A DNA stretch of 64,000 nt from an uncultured Acidovorax sp. (GCA_913774625.1 CAJYHL010000009.1:1-64000), one strand, 5' to 3'. Numbered from the stretch's first letter, positions 35,587 to 45,313 are shown. Program-made: numbers and translations. Notes: generated by a model from the letters alone, not told the origin.

Positions 35587-37263
35587 TCAGCCGGGGAAGG
35601 CCCGAGCCAGGATCGCCGCCACGTCCGCCCCGCGCAGGTCCACGGCGCCTACGACGCGCCCGGAGCTCCCCACGCCCCTGGACGCCAGCCGCGTGGCGAT
35701 GAACGCATCGGCCATGGCCGCGGGCGCGTGCCGGCGCAGCAGGCAGGCCTGGGTAACCAGGACCAGCCCCTGCACCAGCAGGCGGCCCAGGGTTTCGAGA
35801 GTCTCCGGGGGCTCGGCCAGCAGCGCCTGCAGCTCGCGCAGCGCGGCGGCGATGCGCGGTTCGCCCTGCGCGGCGGGTGTGAGCTCTTCCAGCAAGGCGT
35901 GGGCGGCCTCGGGATCGCGGGAGAGGGCGCGCAGCACGTCCAGGCACATCACGTTGCCCGATCCTTCCCAGATGGAGTTGACGGGCGACTCCAGGAACAG
36001 CCGTGCCATCACGCCCTCCTGCACGTAGCCGTTGCCGCCGAAGACCTCCATCGCCTCGCCCGCCAGTTCCACGCCGCGCTTGCAGACCCAGAACTTGGCG
36101 GCCGGCGTCATCACGCGCTTCCAGGCACGGTCGGCCGGGCTGGCGGTGCCGTCGGCATCGCGCTCGAAGGCGTCGGCCAGGCGCATCAGCAGGGCGAGCG
36201 CGGCCTCGCTCTCCAGCGCCAGATCGGCCAGCACGGCGCGCATCAGGGGCTGCTCCGCCAGGGCCTTGCCGAAGGCGTGGCGCCGGCGCGCATACGCGAT
36301 GGCCTGGACGGTGGCCTGCCGCAGGATGGCGGCGCTGCCGGCCACGCAGTTGAGGCGGGTGGTGGTGGCCATCTCGATGATGGTGGGGATGCCGCGGCCT
36401 TCCTCGCCCATGAGCACGCCCCAGGCGTCGTCCAGCTCCACCTCGCCGCTGGCATTGCTGCGGTTGCCCACCTTGTCCTTCAGGCGCTGCACGTGCACGC
36501 CGTTGAGCGAGCCGTCCTCCAGGCGGCGCGGCACGTAGAAGCAGGCGAAGGGGCCACCTTCGCCCGTGCGCGCCACCACCAGGTGCGCGTCGCTCTGGGG
36601 TGTGGAGAAGAACCACTTGTGGCCGCGCAGCCGGTATTCGCCGCCGCGTCCGCCCGCGCCGATCGGCGTGGCGACGGTGGTGTTGGCGCGCACGTCGGAA
36701 CCGCCCTGCTTTTCCGTCATGCCCATGCCCAGCCAGATGCCGGCTTTTTCATGCGCGGGCACCTCGCGCGGATCGTGGGCGCGGCTGTGGAGCCTGCCGC
36801 CCAGCTGCGCCCACAGCGCGGGCTCCTTGCGCAGCAGCGGGATCGCGGCCTGCGTCATGGTGGCGGGGCAGAGCGTGCCCTGTTCCACCTGCCCGTGCAG
36901 GTAGACGCCCGCTGCCCAGGTGGCCCAGCGGCCGGGCCGGTCGCTGTCGAACGGCATCGAGACCAGGCCCTCGCCTCGGTAGAGCGCCATAAGCGCGTCC
37001 CACGCGGGATGGAACTCCACCCGGTCGATGCGGCGGCCCCGGCTGTCGAAGCGGTGCAGCATGGGCGTGTGGCGATTGGCCAGCTCTGCGAGGGCATGGG
37101 TTTCGGCGCTGCCGAGCCGGCGGGCATAGTCGCCCAGCGCAGGACGGGCATGGTCGGCGCCTGCGCGCTGCAATGCCGCCTGCAGTGCGGCATCGGTGGC
37201 GAGCAGGTCGTAGTCGGCCAGTTCGGCGAACTGGTTGAAAACCTCGTGGGTGGCCTGTGCCAT
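35587..37263 (-). CDS. AidB-like acyl-CoA dehydrogenase
   Basis: A 558-residue flavoprotein homologous to E. coli AidB (541 residues), which joins an acyl-CoA dehydrogenase fold to a DNA-binding C-terminal region and is induced by alkylation stress. AidB features are the HEVFNQFAELADYDLLATD start, LGSAETHALAELANRH, RRIDRVEFHPAWDALM, and EQGTLCPATMTQAAIPLL. Flavin/catalytic segments are MTEKQGGSDVRANTT, YRLRGHKWFFSTP, and EVFGGNGYVQE with a nearby SPVNSIWEGSGNV (catalytic Glu). Whether it repairs DNA or oxidises acyl-CoAs is open. It stands alone, between the fec genes and an Lrp regulator. Confidence 0.92.
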   Translation of the reverse strand: MAQATHEVFNQFAELADYDLLATDAALQAALQRAGADHARPALGDYARRLGSAETHALAELANRHTPMLHRFDSRGRRIDRVEFHPAWDALMALYRGEGLVSMPFDSDRPGRWATWAAGVYLHGQVEQGTLCPATMTQAAIPLLRKEPALWAQLGGRLHSRAHDPREVPAHEKAGIWLGMGMTEKQGGSDVRANTTVATPIGAGGRGGEYRLRGHKWFFSTPQSDAHLVVARTGEGGPFACFYVPRRLEDGSLNGVHVQRLKDKVGNRSNASGEVELDDAWGVLMGEEGRGIPTIIEMATTTRLNCVAGSAAILRQATVQAIAYARRRHAFGKALAEQPLMRAVLADLALESEAALALLMRLADAFERDADGTASPADRAWKRVMTPAAKFWVCKRGVELAGEAMEVFGGNGYVQEGVMARLFLESPVNSIWEGSGNVMCLDVLRALSRDPEAAHALLEELTPAAQGEPRIAAALRELQALLAEPPETLETLGRLLVQGLVLVTQACLLRRHAPAAMADAFIATRLASRGVGSSGRVVGAVDLRGADVAAILARAFPG

Positions 37264-37406
37264 GGGTTGTCTCCTCCAGAGGACGGCGCCGTGCGCCGGG
37301 AGCCTCCATGGTGCCCGACCCGGGCCCGGGCTGCGGCGCGTATCCGCTTTCCTATCGGACGGGGGAGTGGAATGCCCCGCTGCGATCCGGTGGGAGGCCG
37401 GATCCC

Positions 37407-37916
37407 CTATTTGCTGCGCGCTGAACGCCCCAGGCCGCCCGTCTGCCCCAGATGCGACAGCGGCAGCGCGCCGCCGGCCTTGACTTCGCCCAGCGAGAAG
37501 CTGGTGTGCATGTCCTTCACGTTGGGCAGGTTCAGCAGCACGTTGCGGGCGAAGTGCGAGAAGCTGTCCAGGTCGCGCGCCACCACCTGCAGCTCGAACG
37601 TGCCGGTGCCGCTGATGTAGTGGCAGGCCACCACTTCGGGAATCTGCGCGATGGCCTCTTCCATCTCGCGCGTGAGCCCGCCCGTGCTGCGGTCGGCATC
37701 GAGCCGCACGAAGGCCAGCACGCCCAGGCCGATCTTGTGGCGGTCGATCTCTGCCCGGTAGCCCTTGATGAAGCCGGCTTCCTCCAGCGCCCGCACCCGG
37801 CGCCAGCAGGGCGCGGCCGACAGGCCCACGCGCTGGGCCAGCTCGGCATTGGTCAGGCGGGCGTCGGCCTGCAGCTCGCCCAGGATGGCGATGTCGTACT
37901 TGTCAAGTTCTTCCAT
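37407..37916 (-). CDS. Lrp/AsnC-family regulator
   Basis: A 169-residue amino-acid-responsive regulator. The winged helix is LDKYDIAILGELQADARL, LTNAELAQRVGLSAAPCWRRV, and the C-terminal RAM/ligand domain contains VVACHYISGTGTFELQVVARDLDSF. It is divergent from the indolepyruvate oxidoreductase (start 38090) across 173 bp, so it probably controls that gene in response to an aromatic or branched amino acid. An extension at the N-terminus is possible in the open frame, but the ATG at 37916 fits the family start MEELDKYD. Confidence 0.92.
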   Translation of the reverse strand: MEELDKYDIAILGELQADARLTNAELAQRVGLSAAPCWRRVRALEEAGFIKGYRAEIDRHKIGLGVLAFVRLDADRSTGGLTREMEEAIAQIPEVVACHYISGTGTFELQVVARDLDSFSHFARNVLLNLPNVKDMHTSFSLGEVKAGGALPLSHLGQTGGLGRSARSK

Positions 37917-38089
37917 GTTCGGATTGTTGAGAGAAAGGATCTTTCTGAAACGAGGGTAAACACGGCATGAATGAGAAAGGACATATCCGGAGCCGCTGCC
38001 TAAACTGCCATCGATGCCGTGCGCCTTACCGGGCGCCACCTGCCTGCGCCCACGAGGCGCGGCCCCCACGACGATGGAGAGACAAGACC
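37917..38089. promoter_or_regulatory. Divergent region lrp / indolepyruvate oxidoreductase
   Basis: These 173 bases carry an AT-richer part near 37920-37965 (gagagaaaggatctttctgaaac), where the divergent promoters and Lrp-type binding sites are expected. The imperfect inverted sequence aaaggatctttc at 37935-37946 is nearly palindromic. Confidence 0.4.
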
Positions 38090-41000
38090 ATGAACGCCCC
38101 GCTGCCCGAGCACATCCGCCGCGCCCTTGAGACGGTGTCCCTGGAGGACAAGTACACCCTGCCGGAAGGCCGCGCCTTCATGAGCGGCGTGCAGGCCCTG
38201 GTGCGCCTGCCCATGCTGCAGCGCCAGCGCGATGCCGCGGCAGGCCTCAACACCGCCGGCTTCATCAGCGGCTACCGGGGCTCGCCGCTGGGCGGCTACG
38301 ACCAGGCGCTGTGGGCGGCCAAGAAGCACCTGGCCCAGAACCACATCGTCTTCCAGCCCGGCGTGAACGAGGAGCTGGGCGCCACCGCCGTCTGGGGCAC
38401 GCAGCAGCTGGACCTCTATCCGGACAAGAAGAAATACGACGGCGTCTTCGGCATCTGGTACGGCAAGGGCCCGGGCGTGGACCGGTGCTCCGACGTGTTC
38501 AAGCACGCCAACATGGCCGGCACGGCGAAGCACGGCGGCGTGATCGCCATCGCGGGCGACGACCACATCAGCAAGAGCAGCACCGCGCCGCACCAGAGCG
38601 ACCACATCTTCAAGGCCTGCGGCCTGCCGGTGTTCTTCCCGTCCAGCGTGCAGGAGATCCTGGACATGGGCCTGCATGCCTTCGCCATGAGCCGCTTCTC
38701 GGGCGTCTGGGCGGGCATGAAGACCATCCAGGAGGTGGTGGAGTCGTCCAGCAGCATCTCGGTCGATCCGGACCGCGTGAAGATCGTGCTGCCCGAGGAC
38801 TTCGCCATGCCGCCCGGCGGCCTGCACATCCGCTGGCCCGACGCGCCGCTGGAGCAGGAAGCCCGCCTCATGGACTACAAGTGGTACGCGGCCCTCGCGT
38901 ACATCCGCGCCAACCGGCTCAACTACAACGTCATCGCCGGCCCGCAGGACCGTTTCGGCATCATCGCGAGCGGCAAGGCCTTCAACGACACGCGCCAGGC
39001 GCTGATCGACCTGGGGCTGGATGAAGACGCCTGCCGCCGGCTGGGCGTGCGCCTGCACAAGGTGAACGTGGTCTGGCCGCTGGAGGCCACCATCACGCGC
39101 GACTTCGCCCAGGGGCTGCAGGAGATCCTGGTGGTGGAGGAAAAGCGCCAGGTCATCGAATACCAGCTCAAGGAAGAGCTCTACAACTGGCGCGCCGACG
39201 TGCGCCCCAACGTGCTGGGCAAGTTCGACGAAGTGGAGGGAGACAACTCCGGCGGCGAATGGAGCATGGCCAATCCCAGCCAGAACTGGCTGCTGCGCGC
39301 CAAGGCTGACCTGACGCCCGCCATCATCGCCCGCGCCATCGCCAAGCGCCTCAAGAAGCTGGGTGTGCCGGCCGACGTGGCGGCCCGCATGGACGAGCGC
39401 CTGGCCGTGATCGACGCGCGCGAGCGCGGCCTGGCCGAGCTGAAGGCGGAGACCGGCGACCGCACGCCCTGGTTCTGCAGCGGCTGCCCGCACAACACCA
39501 GCACCCGCGTGCCCGAGGGCTCGCGCGCCGTGGCCGGCATCGGCTGCCACTACATGGTCAACTGGATGCCGGGCCGCAACACCTCCACCTTCACCCAGAT
39601 GGGCGGCGAGGGCGTGACCTGGGTGGGCCAGCAGCCCTTCTCGCTGGACAAGCACGTCTTCGCCAACCTGGGCGACGGCACCTATTTCCACAGCGGCCTG
39701 CTGGCCATCCGCCAGAGCATCGCGGCGGGCGCCAACATCACCTACAAGGTGCTCTACAACGACGCCGTGGCCATGACCGGCGGCCAACAGGTAGGCGAGC
39801 GACCCGAGGGCCATTCGGTGCTGCAGATCATGAACAGCCTGAAGGCCGAAGGCGTGGCGAAGCTGGTCATCGTGACCGACGAGCCCGCCAAGTACCAGGG
39901 CGCGCCGCTGGCCGAAGGCGTCACGGTGCACCACCGCGACGAGCTGGACGCGATCCAGCGCGAATTCCGCGAGATCCCCGGCTGCACGGCCATCATCTAC
40001 GACCAGACCTGCGCCACCGAGAAGCGCCGCCGCAGGAAGCGCGGCACCCTCGCCACGCCCGACAAGACCGTGGTCATCAACGAGCTGGTCTGCGAGGGCT
40101 GCGGCGACTGCTCCGTGCAGTCCAACTGCCTGTCGGTCGAGCCCGTGGAAACCGAATTCGGCCGCAAGCGCCGCATCAACCAGAACAGCTGCAACAAGGA
40201 CTATTCCTGCGTGAAGGGCTTCTGCCCCAGCTTCGTCACCGTCGAAGGCGGCAAGCTGAAGAAACCCAGGAAGGAGAAGAAGGGCGACCTCTCCGCTCTG
40301 CCGCACATTCCGCAGCCGGTGCTGCCGGTGGCCGACACCGCCTGGGGCATCGTCGTGGCGGGCGTGGGCGGCACGGGCGTGATCACCATCGGCTCGCTGC
40401 TGGGCATGGCCGCGCACCTGGACGGCAAGGGCGTCGTCACGCAGGACGCGGCGGGCCTGGCGCAAAAGGGCGGCGCCACCTGGAGCCACATCCAGATCGC
40501 CAGCCGGCCCGAAGCCATCTACACCACCAAGGTGGACACGGCCAAGGCCGACCTCGTCATCGGCTGCGATCCCATCGTCGCTGCCACCAAGACGACCCTG
40601 GCCGCCATGCAGCCCGGCCGCACCTACGTGGCGCTGAACACGCACGGCACGCCCTCGGCCAGCTTCGTGAACGACCCCGACTGGCAGTTCCCGGCCGGCA
40701 GCTGCGAGGCCGCCATCGCCGGCACCGTGGGGCAGGCCGGACTGGGCGCCTTCGACGCCGAGCAGGTCGCCACGCAGCTGCTGGGCGACAGCATCTACAC
40801 CAACCCGCTGATGCTGGGCTACGCCTGGCAGCAGGGCCGGGTGCCGCTGTCGCACGGGGCGCTGATGCGGGCCATGGAGCTCAACGGCGTGCAGGTCGAG
40901 AACAATCAGGCGGCCTTCGAATGGGGCCGCCGCTGCGCGCACGACCTCAAGGCGGTGCAGGCGCTCTTCCAGACCGCGCAGGTGATCCAGTTCGTCAAGA

Positions 41001-41662
41001 AGCCGGGGCTGGGCGAAGTGGTCGCCCGCCGCGTCGAGTTCCTCACCGCCTACCAGAACGCGGCCTATGCCGCCGACTACCAGGCCTTCGTCGGCAAGGT
41101 GCAGGCCGCCGAGGCCCGGCTGGGCGACGGCGGCGGCACGCGGCTGGCCGAGGCCGTGGCGCGCTACCTCTTCAAGCTGATGGCGTACAAGGACGAATAC
41201 GAGGTCGCCCGCCTGCACACCGACGCCGCTTTCGCCGCCAAGATCGACGGCATGTTCGAGGGCGACTACCGCGTCGTGCATCACCTCGCGCCGCCGCTGC
41301 TGGGCCGCACCAACGCCCAGGGCGAGCCGGTCAAGCAGGCCTTCGGCCCCTGGATGCGCCGCGCCTTCGCCGTGCTGGCCCGCTGCAAGGGCCTGCGCGG
41401 CACGGCCTTCGACCCCTTCGGCCGCACCGAGGAACGCCGCACCGAACGCGCGCTGGTCCAGGAATACCGCGCCAGCATCGACGAAGTGCTGGCCGGCCTG
41501 GATGCCGCGCGCCTGCCGCTGGCGGTGGAGATCGCCCGCCTGCCCGAGGGCATCCGCGGCTACGGCCACGTCAAGGCCCGGCACCTGGCCCGCGTGCGCC
41601 CGCAATGGGCGGCCCTGATGGAGCAGTGGCGCCATCCGCAGGCCGGGCGCCTGAGCGCCTGA
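38090..41662 (+). CDS. Indolepyruvate:ferredoxin oxidoreductase, single chain
   Basis: A 1190-residue thiamine-diphosphate enzyme that oxidatively decarboxylates aryl- or branched 2-oxo acids to acyl-CoA, reducing a ferredoxin. Order: the alpha-like pyrimidine domain (NTAGFISGYRGSPLGGYD), TPP-binding domain (CSGCPHNTSTRVPEGSRA, GIGCHYMVNWM, GDGTYFHSGLLAIRQ), an inserted iron-sulfur segment with many Cys (VCEGCGDCSVQSNCLSVEP, NSCNKDYSCVKGFCPSF), and the gamma-like domain (VAGVGGTGVITIGSLLGMAAH). Two-subunit archaeal IorA/IorB are fused here, as in many proteobacteria. It has a good ribosome site (GATGGAGAGAC) and a terminator. The divergent Lrp is the likely regulator. Confidence 0.94.
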   Translation: MNAPLPEHIRRALETVSLEDKYTLPEGRAFMSGVQALVRLPMLQRQRDAAAGLNTAGFISGYRGSPLGGYDQALWAAKKHLAQNHIVFQPGVNEELGATAVWGTQQLDLYPDKKKYDGVFGIWYGKGPGVDRCSDVFKHANMAGTAKHGGVIAIAGDDHISKSSTAPHQSDHIFKACGLPVFFPSSVQEILDMGLHAFAMSRFSGVWAGMKTIQEVVESSSSISVDPDRVKIVLPEDFAMPPGGLHIRWPDAPLEQEARLMDYKWYAALAYIRANRLNYNVIAGPQDRFGIIASGKAFNDTRQALIDLGLDEDACRRLGVRLHKVNVVWPLEATITRDFAQGLQEILVVEEKRQVIEYQLKEELYNWRADVRPNVLGKFDEVEGDNSGGEWSMANPSQNWLLRAKADLTPAIIARAIAKRLKKLGVPADVAARMDERLAVIDARERGLAELKAETGDRTPWFCSGCPHNTSTRVPEGSRAVAGIGCHYMVNWMPGRNTSTFTQMGGEGVTWVGQQPFSLDKHVFANLGDGTYFHSGLLAIRQSIAAGANITYKVLYNDAVAMTGGQQVGERPEGHSVLQIMNSLKAEGVAKLVIVTDEPAKYQGAPLAEGVTVHHRDELDAIQREFREIPGCTAIIYDQTCATEKRRRRKRGTLATPDKTVVINELVCEGCGDCSVQSNCLSVEPVETEFGRKRRINQNSCNKDYSCVKGFCPSFVTVEGGKLKKPRKEKKGDLSALPHIPQPVLPVADTAWGIVVAGVGGTGVITIGSLLGMAAHLDGKGVVTQDAAGLAQKGGATWSHIQIASRPEAIYTTKVDTAKADLVIGCDPIVAATKTTLAAMQPGRTYVALNTHGTPSASFVNDPDWQFPAGSCEAAIAGTVGQAGLGAFDAEQVATQLLGDSIYTNPLMLGYAWQQGRVPLSHGALMRAMELNGVQVENNQAAFEWGRRCAHDLKAVQALFQTAQVIQFVKKPGLGEVVARRVEFLTAYQNAAYAADYQAFVGKVQAAEARLGDGGGTRLAEAVARYLFKLMAYKDEYEVARLHTDAAFAAKIDGMFEGDYRVVHHLAPPLLGRTNAQGEPVKQAFGPWMRRAFAVLARCKGLRGTAFDPFGRTEERRTERALVQEYRASIDEVLAGLDAARLPLAVEIARLPEGIRGYGHVKARHLARVRPQWAALMEQWRHPQAGRLSA

Positions 41663-41686
41663 GCGTCCGGGGCCCGGGCCCGGCAT

Positions 41687-41726
41687 GCACCACGCCCGCC
41701 GTGCGGCGGCCGTGGTGCTTCTTTTT
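41687..41726 (+). terminator. Terminator of the oxidoreductase gene
   Basis: A long hairpin (gcaccacg at 41687-41694 with cgtggtgc at 41711-41718, inner ccgcc/ggcgg pair) is followed by ttcttttt. Confidence 0.9.
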
Positions 41727-41950
41727 CGATGGCTGGCAGCGACCGTGCGGTGCGCTTCGGCGGGCTGGCGGCCACGGTGCCGGGTGGGCGTGCGCAACGG
41801 CCGGGCCGCATGGCACGCCGGACGCCGGGGTATGGCCGGGCCGCGACATGGGCCACGAATACAATGCCCGGTTACGTCCGCCCGGCCGCGCAAGCTGCGA
41901 GGCGGGCTGCCGAATCGATTCCTTCTCTCACCTCCGTGGAGTTTCCCGCC

Positions 41951-42286
41951 GTGTTCATCTCTTCCGCCTTCGCCCAGACCGCTCCTGCCGCCACCGCCAC
42001 CGGCGGCGGCCTGATGGGCTCGCTCACCGGCATGCTGCCTCTGGTGCTCATGTTCGTGGTGCTGTACTTCATCATGATCCGCCCCCAGATGAAGCGCCAG
42101 AAAGAGCACCGCGCCATGATCGAGGCCATTGCCAAGGGCGACGAAGTGGTCACCTCCGGCGGCCTGCTGGGCCGTGTCTCGCGCCTGTCCGAAGGCTATC
42201 TGCACATCGAGATCGCCTCGGGCGTCGAAGTGCAGGTCCAGCGCAGCGCCGTGGCCCAGGTGCTGCCCAAGGGCACGCTGAAATAA
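41951..42286 (+). CDS. yajC: Preprotein translocase accessory subunit YajC
   Basis: Small membrane subunit (111 residues) of the SecDF-YajC complex that assists SecYEG. The start is a GTG at 41951 (VFISSAFAQTAP), with GGAG 11 bases upstream. One transmembrane helix at about 25-46 (SLTGMLPLVLMFVVLYFIMI) is followed by RPQMKRQKEHRAMIEAIAKGDEVVTSGGLLG, the signature of YajC. It is followed by secD after 168 bp holding a structured repeat. Confidence 0.95.
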   Translation: MFISSAFAQTAPAATATGGGLMGSLTGMLPLVLMFVVLYFIMIRPQMKRQKEHRAMIEAIAKGDEVVTSGGLLGRVSRLSEGYLHIEIASGVEVQVQRSAVAQVLPKGTLK

Positions 42287-42295
42287 GCAAGACAA

Positions 42296-42410
42296 CCCCC
42301 CTGAGCGGCTTCGCCGCTTCCCCCTTCTCTCATCGCTGCGCGATGGGACGGGGGACGACGCCAGTGGCCTGGCAAAGCCAGTTCCACGGCGTCCGCTGGC
42401 ATGAGGGGGC
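42296..42410. repeat. Structured intergenic repeat between yajC and secD
   Basis: Outer cccccct/aggggg pairing (42297-42302 with 42404-42409) encloses three hairpins: agcggc-ttc-gccgct (42304-42318), catcgc-tgc-gcgatg (42331-42345), and acgcc-gtgg-ctggc-aaa-gccag-ccac-ggcgt (42358-42392). A 19-base fragment resembling its third hairpin recurs near 47878-47896. It sits inside an operon, so it may influence secD expression. Confidence 0.7.
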
Positions 42411-42454
42411 TCGGCGCGCGCAGCGCCTGGATAACTGAATAAAAGAGCGCGAAC

Positions 42455-44347
42455 ATGAACCGTTACCCGGTCTGGAAGTACGCGATCCTGGTGATCGTGC
42501 TGCTGGTGGGGGTGCTCTACACCCTGCCCAATTTCTTCGGCGAGGCGCCTGCGGTGCAGGTCTCCTCGGCCAAGTCCACCGTCAAGGTGGACACGGCCAC
42601 GCTGCAACGGGTCGAGGCCGCGCTGCAGGCGGCCGGCGTCACCGCCGACCAAGTCGTGCTGGACGGCGGCTCGGTGCGCGCACGCTTCGACACGCCCGAC
42701 AACCAGCTCAAGGCCAAGGACGCGATCCAGAAGGCGCTGGTGCCCAATGCGGACGATGCTTCCTACATCGTGGCGCTGAACCTGGTGTCGCGCTCTCCCG
42801 CATGGCTCACGGCGCTGCATGCCCAACCCATGTACCTGGGCCTGGACCTGCGCGGCGGCGTGCATTTCATGCTGCAGGTGGACATGGCCGCGGCCCTGAC
42901 CAAGAAGGCCGAATCGCTGGCCGGCGACCTGCGCACCACGCTGCGCGACAAGAACATCCGCCACGGCGGCATCAGCCGCGACGGCGATGCGGTGCTCGTG
43001 CGCGTGCGCGACGAGGCCACGCTGACGGCGGTGCGCAACCTCGTCTCCGACCAGTTCCCCGACCTGCTGACCGCCAGCTCGCCCGACGGCGACGGCTTCG
43101 TGCTGCGCGCGACCATCAAGCCCGAAGCCGTCCGCAAGGTGCAGGAGCAGGCGCTCAAGCAGAACATGCTCACGCTGCACAACCGGATCAACGAACTCGG
43201 CGTGGCCGAGCCCGTGATCCAGCAGCAGGGCCTGGACCGCATCATCGTGCAATTGCCCGGCGTGCAGGACACGGCCAAGGCCAAGGACATCCTGGGCCGC
43301 ACCGCCACGCTGGAAGTGCGCATGGTGGACGAGAGCGCCGAGGCGCGCTCCGCGGAAATGGGCTCCGGCCCCGTGCCCTTCGGCGACGAGAAGTACCTGG
43401 ACCGCGACGGCCAGGCCGTCATCGTCAAGAAGCAGGTCATCCTGACCGGCGACAACCTGACCGACGCCCAGCCCGGCTTCGACAGCCAGACCCAGGAGCC
43501 CACCGTCAACCTGACGCTGGACGCCAAGGGCTCGCGCATCTTCCGCGACATCACGCGCGACAACATCGGCAAGCGCATGGCCATCGTCCTGTTCGAGAAG
43601 GGCAAGGGCGAAGTGGTGACGGCGCCCGTGATCCGCTCCGAGATCGGTGGCGGCCGCGTGCAGATCTCCGGCCGCATGACCACGGCCGAGGCCAACGACA
43701 CCGCGCTGCTGCTGCGCGCCGGCTCGCTGGCCGCGCCCATGGAGATCATCGAGGAATACACCATCGGCCCGAGCCTGGGCGAGGACAACATCCAGCGCGG
43801 CATCCACAGCGTGGTCTGGGGCTTCGTCGCGATCTCGGTGTTCATGTGCGTCTATTACGCGCTGTTCGGCGTGATCTCGTCCATCGCGCTGTCGGTGAAC
43901 GTGCTGCTGCTGCTGGCCATCCTGTCCATGCTGCAGGCCACGCTGACCCTGCCCGGCATCGCCGCCATGGCGCTGGCGCTGGGCGTGGCCATCGACTCCA
44001 ACGTGCTGATCAACGAGCGCATCCGCGAGGAGCTGCGCGCCGGCGTGTCGCCGCAGGCGGCCATCCATGCGGGCTACGAGCGCGCCTGGGCGACCATCCT
44101 GGACTCCAACGTCACCACCCTGATCGCCGGCCTGGCGCTGCTGGCCTTCGGCTCGGGCCCGGTGCGCGGCTTCGCCGTGGTGCATTGCATCGGCATCCTG
44201 ACCAGCATGTTCTCGGCCGTGTTCTTCTCGCGCGGCCTGGTCAACCTCTGGTATGGCCGCAAGAAGAAGCTCAAGAGCGTGTCCATCGGACAGGTCTGGA
44301 AGCCCGAGGGCGCGGCCGCGCCTTCGGTGGCCGGCAAGAACCAATAA
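42455..44347 (+). CDS. secD: Protein translocase subunit SecD
   Basis: Membrane component (630 residues) that uses the proton gradient to pull secreted proteins from SecYEG. N-terminal helix MNRYPVWKYAILVIVLLVGVLYTLPN, the D2 motif GLDLRGGVHFMLQVD, the D3/periplasmic head, D4 (LAAPMEIIEEYTIGPSLGEDNI) and D5 (VAIDSNVLINERIREEL), followed by the last helices. SecD and SecF are separate and 12 bp apart. The gene ends with a basic cytoplasmic tail. Confidence 0.97.
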   Translation: MNRYPVWKYAILVIVLLVGVLYTLPNFFGEAPAVQVSSAKSTVKVDTATLQRVEAALQAAGVTADQVVLDGGSVRARFDTPDNQLKAKDAIQKALVPNADDASYIVALNLVSRSPAWLTALHAQPMYLGLDLRGGVHFMLQVDMAAALTKKAESLAGDLRTTLRDKNIRHGGISRDGDAVLVRVRDEATLTAVRNLVSDQFPDLLTASSPDGDGFVLRATIKPEAVRKVQEQALKQNMLTLHNRINELGVAEPVIQQQGLDRIIVQLPGVQDTAKAKDILGRTATLEVRMVDESAEARSAEMGSGPVPFGDEKYLDRDGQAVIVKKQVILTGDNLTDAQPGFDSQTQEPTVNLTLDAKGSRIFRDITRDNIGKRMAIVLFEKGKGEVVTAPVIRSEIGGGRVQISGRMTTAEANDTALLLRAGSLAAPMEIIEEYTIGPSLGEDNIQRGIHSVVWGFVAISVFMCVYYALFGVISSIALSVNVLLLLAILSMLQATLTLPGIAAMALALGVAIDSNVLINERIREELRAGVSPQAAIHAGYERAWATILDSNVTTLIAGLALLAFGSGPVRGFAVVHCIGILTSMFSAVFFSRGLVNLWYGRKKKLKSVSIGQVWKPEGAAAPSVAGKNQ

Positions 44348-44359
44348 AGGGAGCGGACC

Positions 44360-45313
44360 ATGGAATTTTTCCGCATCAAGAGAGATATCCCGTTCATGAA
44401 GTACGCGTTGGTCCTCAACGCGGTGTCCTTCATCACCTTCGCGCTGGCGGTGTTCTTCCTGTTCTCGCGCGGCCTGCACCTGTCGGTCGAATTCACCGGC
44501 GGCACCGTCATGGAAGTGGCCTACACCCAGGCCGCCGACATCGGCAAGGTGCGCGACACGGTCTCCGGCCTGGGCTATGCCGATGTGATCGTGCAGAACT
44601 TCGGCACCTCGCGCGACGTGATGATCCGCCTGCCGGTGCAAAAGGGCGTCACGTCCGCGCAGCAGAGCGAGCAGGTGCTGGGCGCGCTCAAGGCGTCCGA
44701 CCCCGGCGTCACCCTGCGCCGCACCGAGTTCGTCGGCCCGCAGGTGGGCGAGGAGCTGGTCCACGGCGGACTGATGGCCCTGGGCGTGGTGGTGCTGGGC
44801 ATCGTGATCTACCTGGCCTTCCGCTTCGAATGGAAATTCGGCGTGGCGGCGGTGATCGCCAACCTGCACGACGTGGTCATCATCCTGGGCTTCTTCGCCT
44901 TCTTCCAGTGGGAGTTCTCGCTGGCCGTGCTGGCAGGCGTGCTGGCGGTGCTGGGCTATTCGGTGAACGAGTCGGTCGTGATCTTCGACCGGATCCGCGA
45001 GGCTTTCCGCAAGTACCGCAAGATGGACACGCGCGAGGTCATCGACCACGCCATCACCAGCACCATGAGCCGCACCATCATCACCCACGCCTCGACCGAG
45101 GCGGTGGTGCTGTCCATGTTCTTCTTCGGCGGCCCGAGCCTGCACTACTTCGCCCTGGCGCTGACCATCGGCATCCTGTTCGGCATCTACTCGTCGGTGT
45201 TCGTGGCCGCGGCCATCGCGATGTGGCTGGGCGTCAAGCGCGAGGATCTGGTCAAGGCGCCCGCCCGCAAGGAAGGCGACCCCAACGATCCGAACGCCGG
45301 CGCCACCGTCTGA
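44360..45313 (+). CDS. secF: Protein translocase subunit SecF
   Basis: Partner of SecD (317 residues). The start MEFFRIKRDIPFMKYALVLNAVSFITFALA, LSVEFTGGTVMEVAYTQ (the F2 motif), then VNESVVIFDRIREAFR with the conserved Asp-Arg pair for proton transfer and STMSRTIITHASTEAVVL are all SecF signatures. Transcribed with yajC and secD. A 7-bp palindromic intergenic motif follows at 45350-45367. Confidence 0.97.
   Translation: MEFFRIKRDIPFMKYALVLNAVSFITFALAVFFLFSRGLHLSVEFTGGTVMEVAYTQAADIGKVRDTVSGLGYADVIVQNFGTSRDVMIRLPVQKGVTSAQQSEQVLGALKASDPGVTLRRTEFVGPQVGEELVHGGLMALGVVVLGIVIYLAFRFEWKFGVAAVIANLHDVVIILGFFAFFQWEFSLAVLAGVLAVLGYSVNESVVIFDRIREAFRKYRKMDTREVIDHAITSTMSRTIITHASTEAVVLSMFFFGGPSLHYFALALTIGILFGIYSSVFVAAAIAMWLGVKREDLVKAPARKEGDPNDPNAGATV

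Noticed and set aside
38000-45145. Open frame of about 2380 codons on the minus strand opposite the oxidoreductase and sec genes
   Set aside because: It is antisense to well-recognised proteins and reads as His/Gly/Ala-rich filler. High GC and strong codon bias suppress stop codons in this antisense frame.
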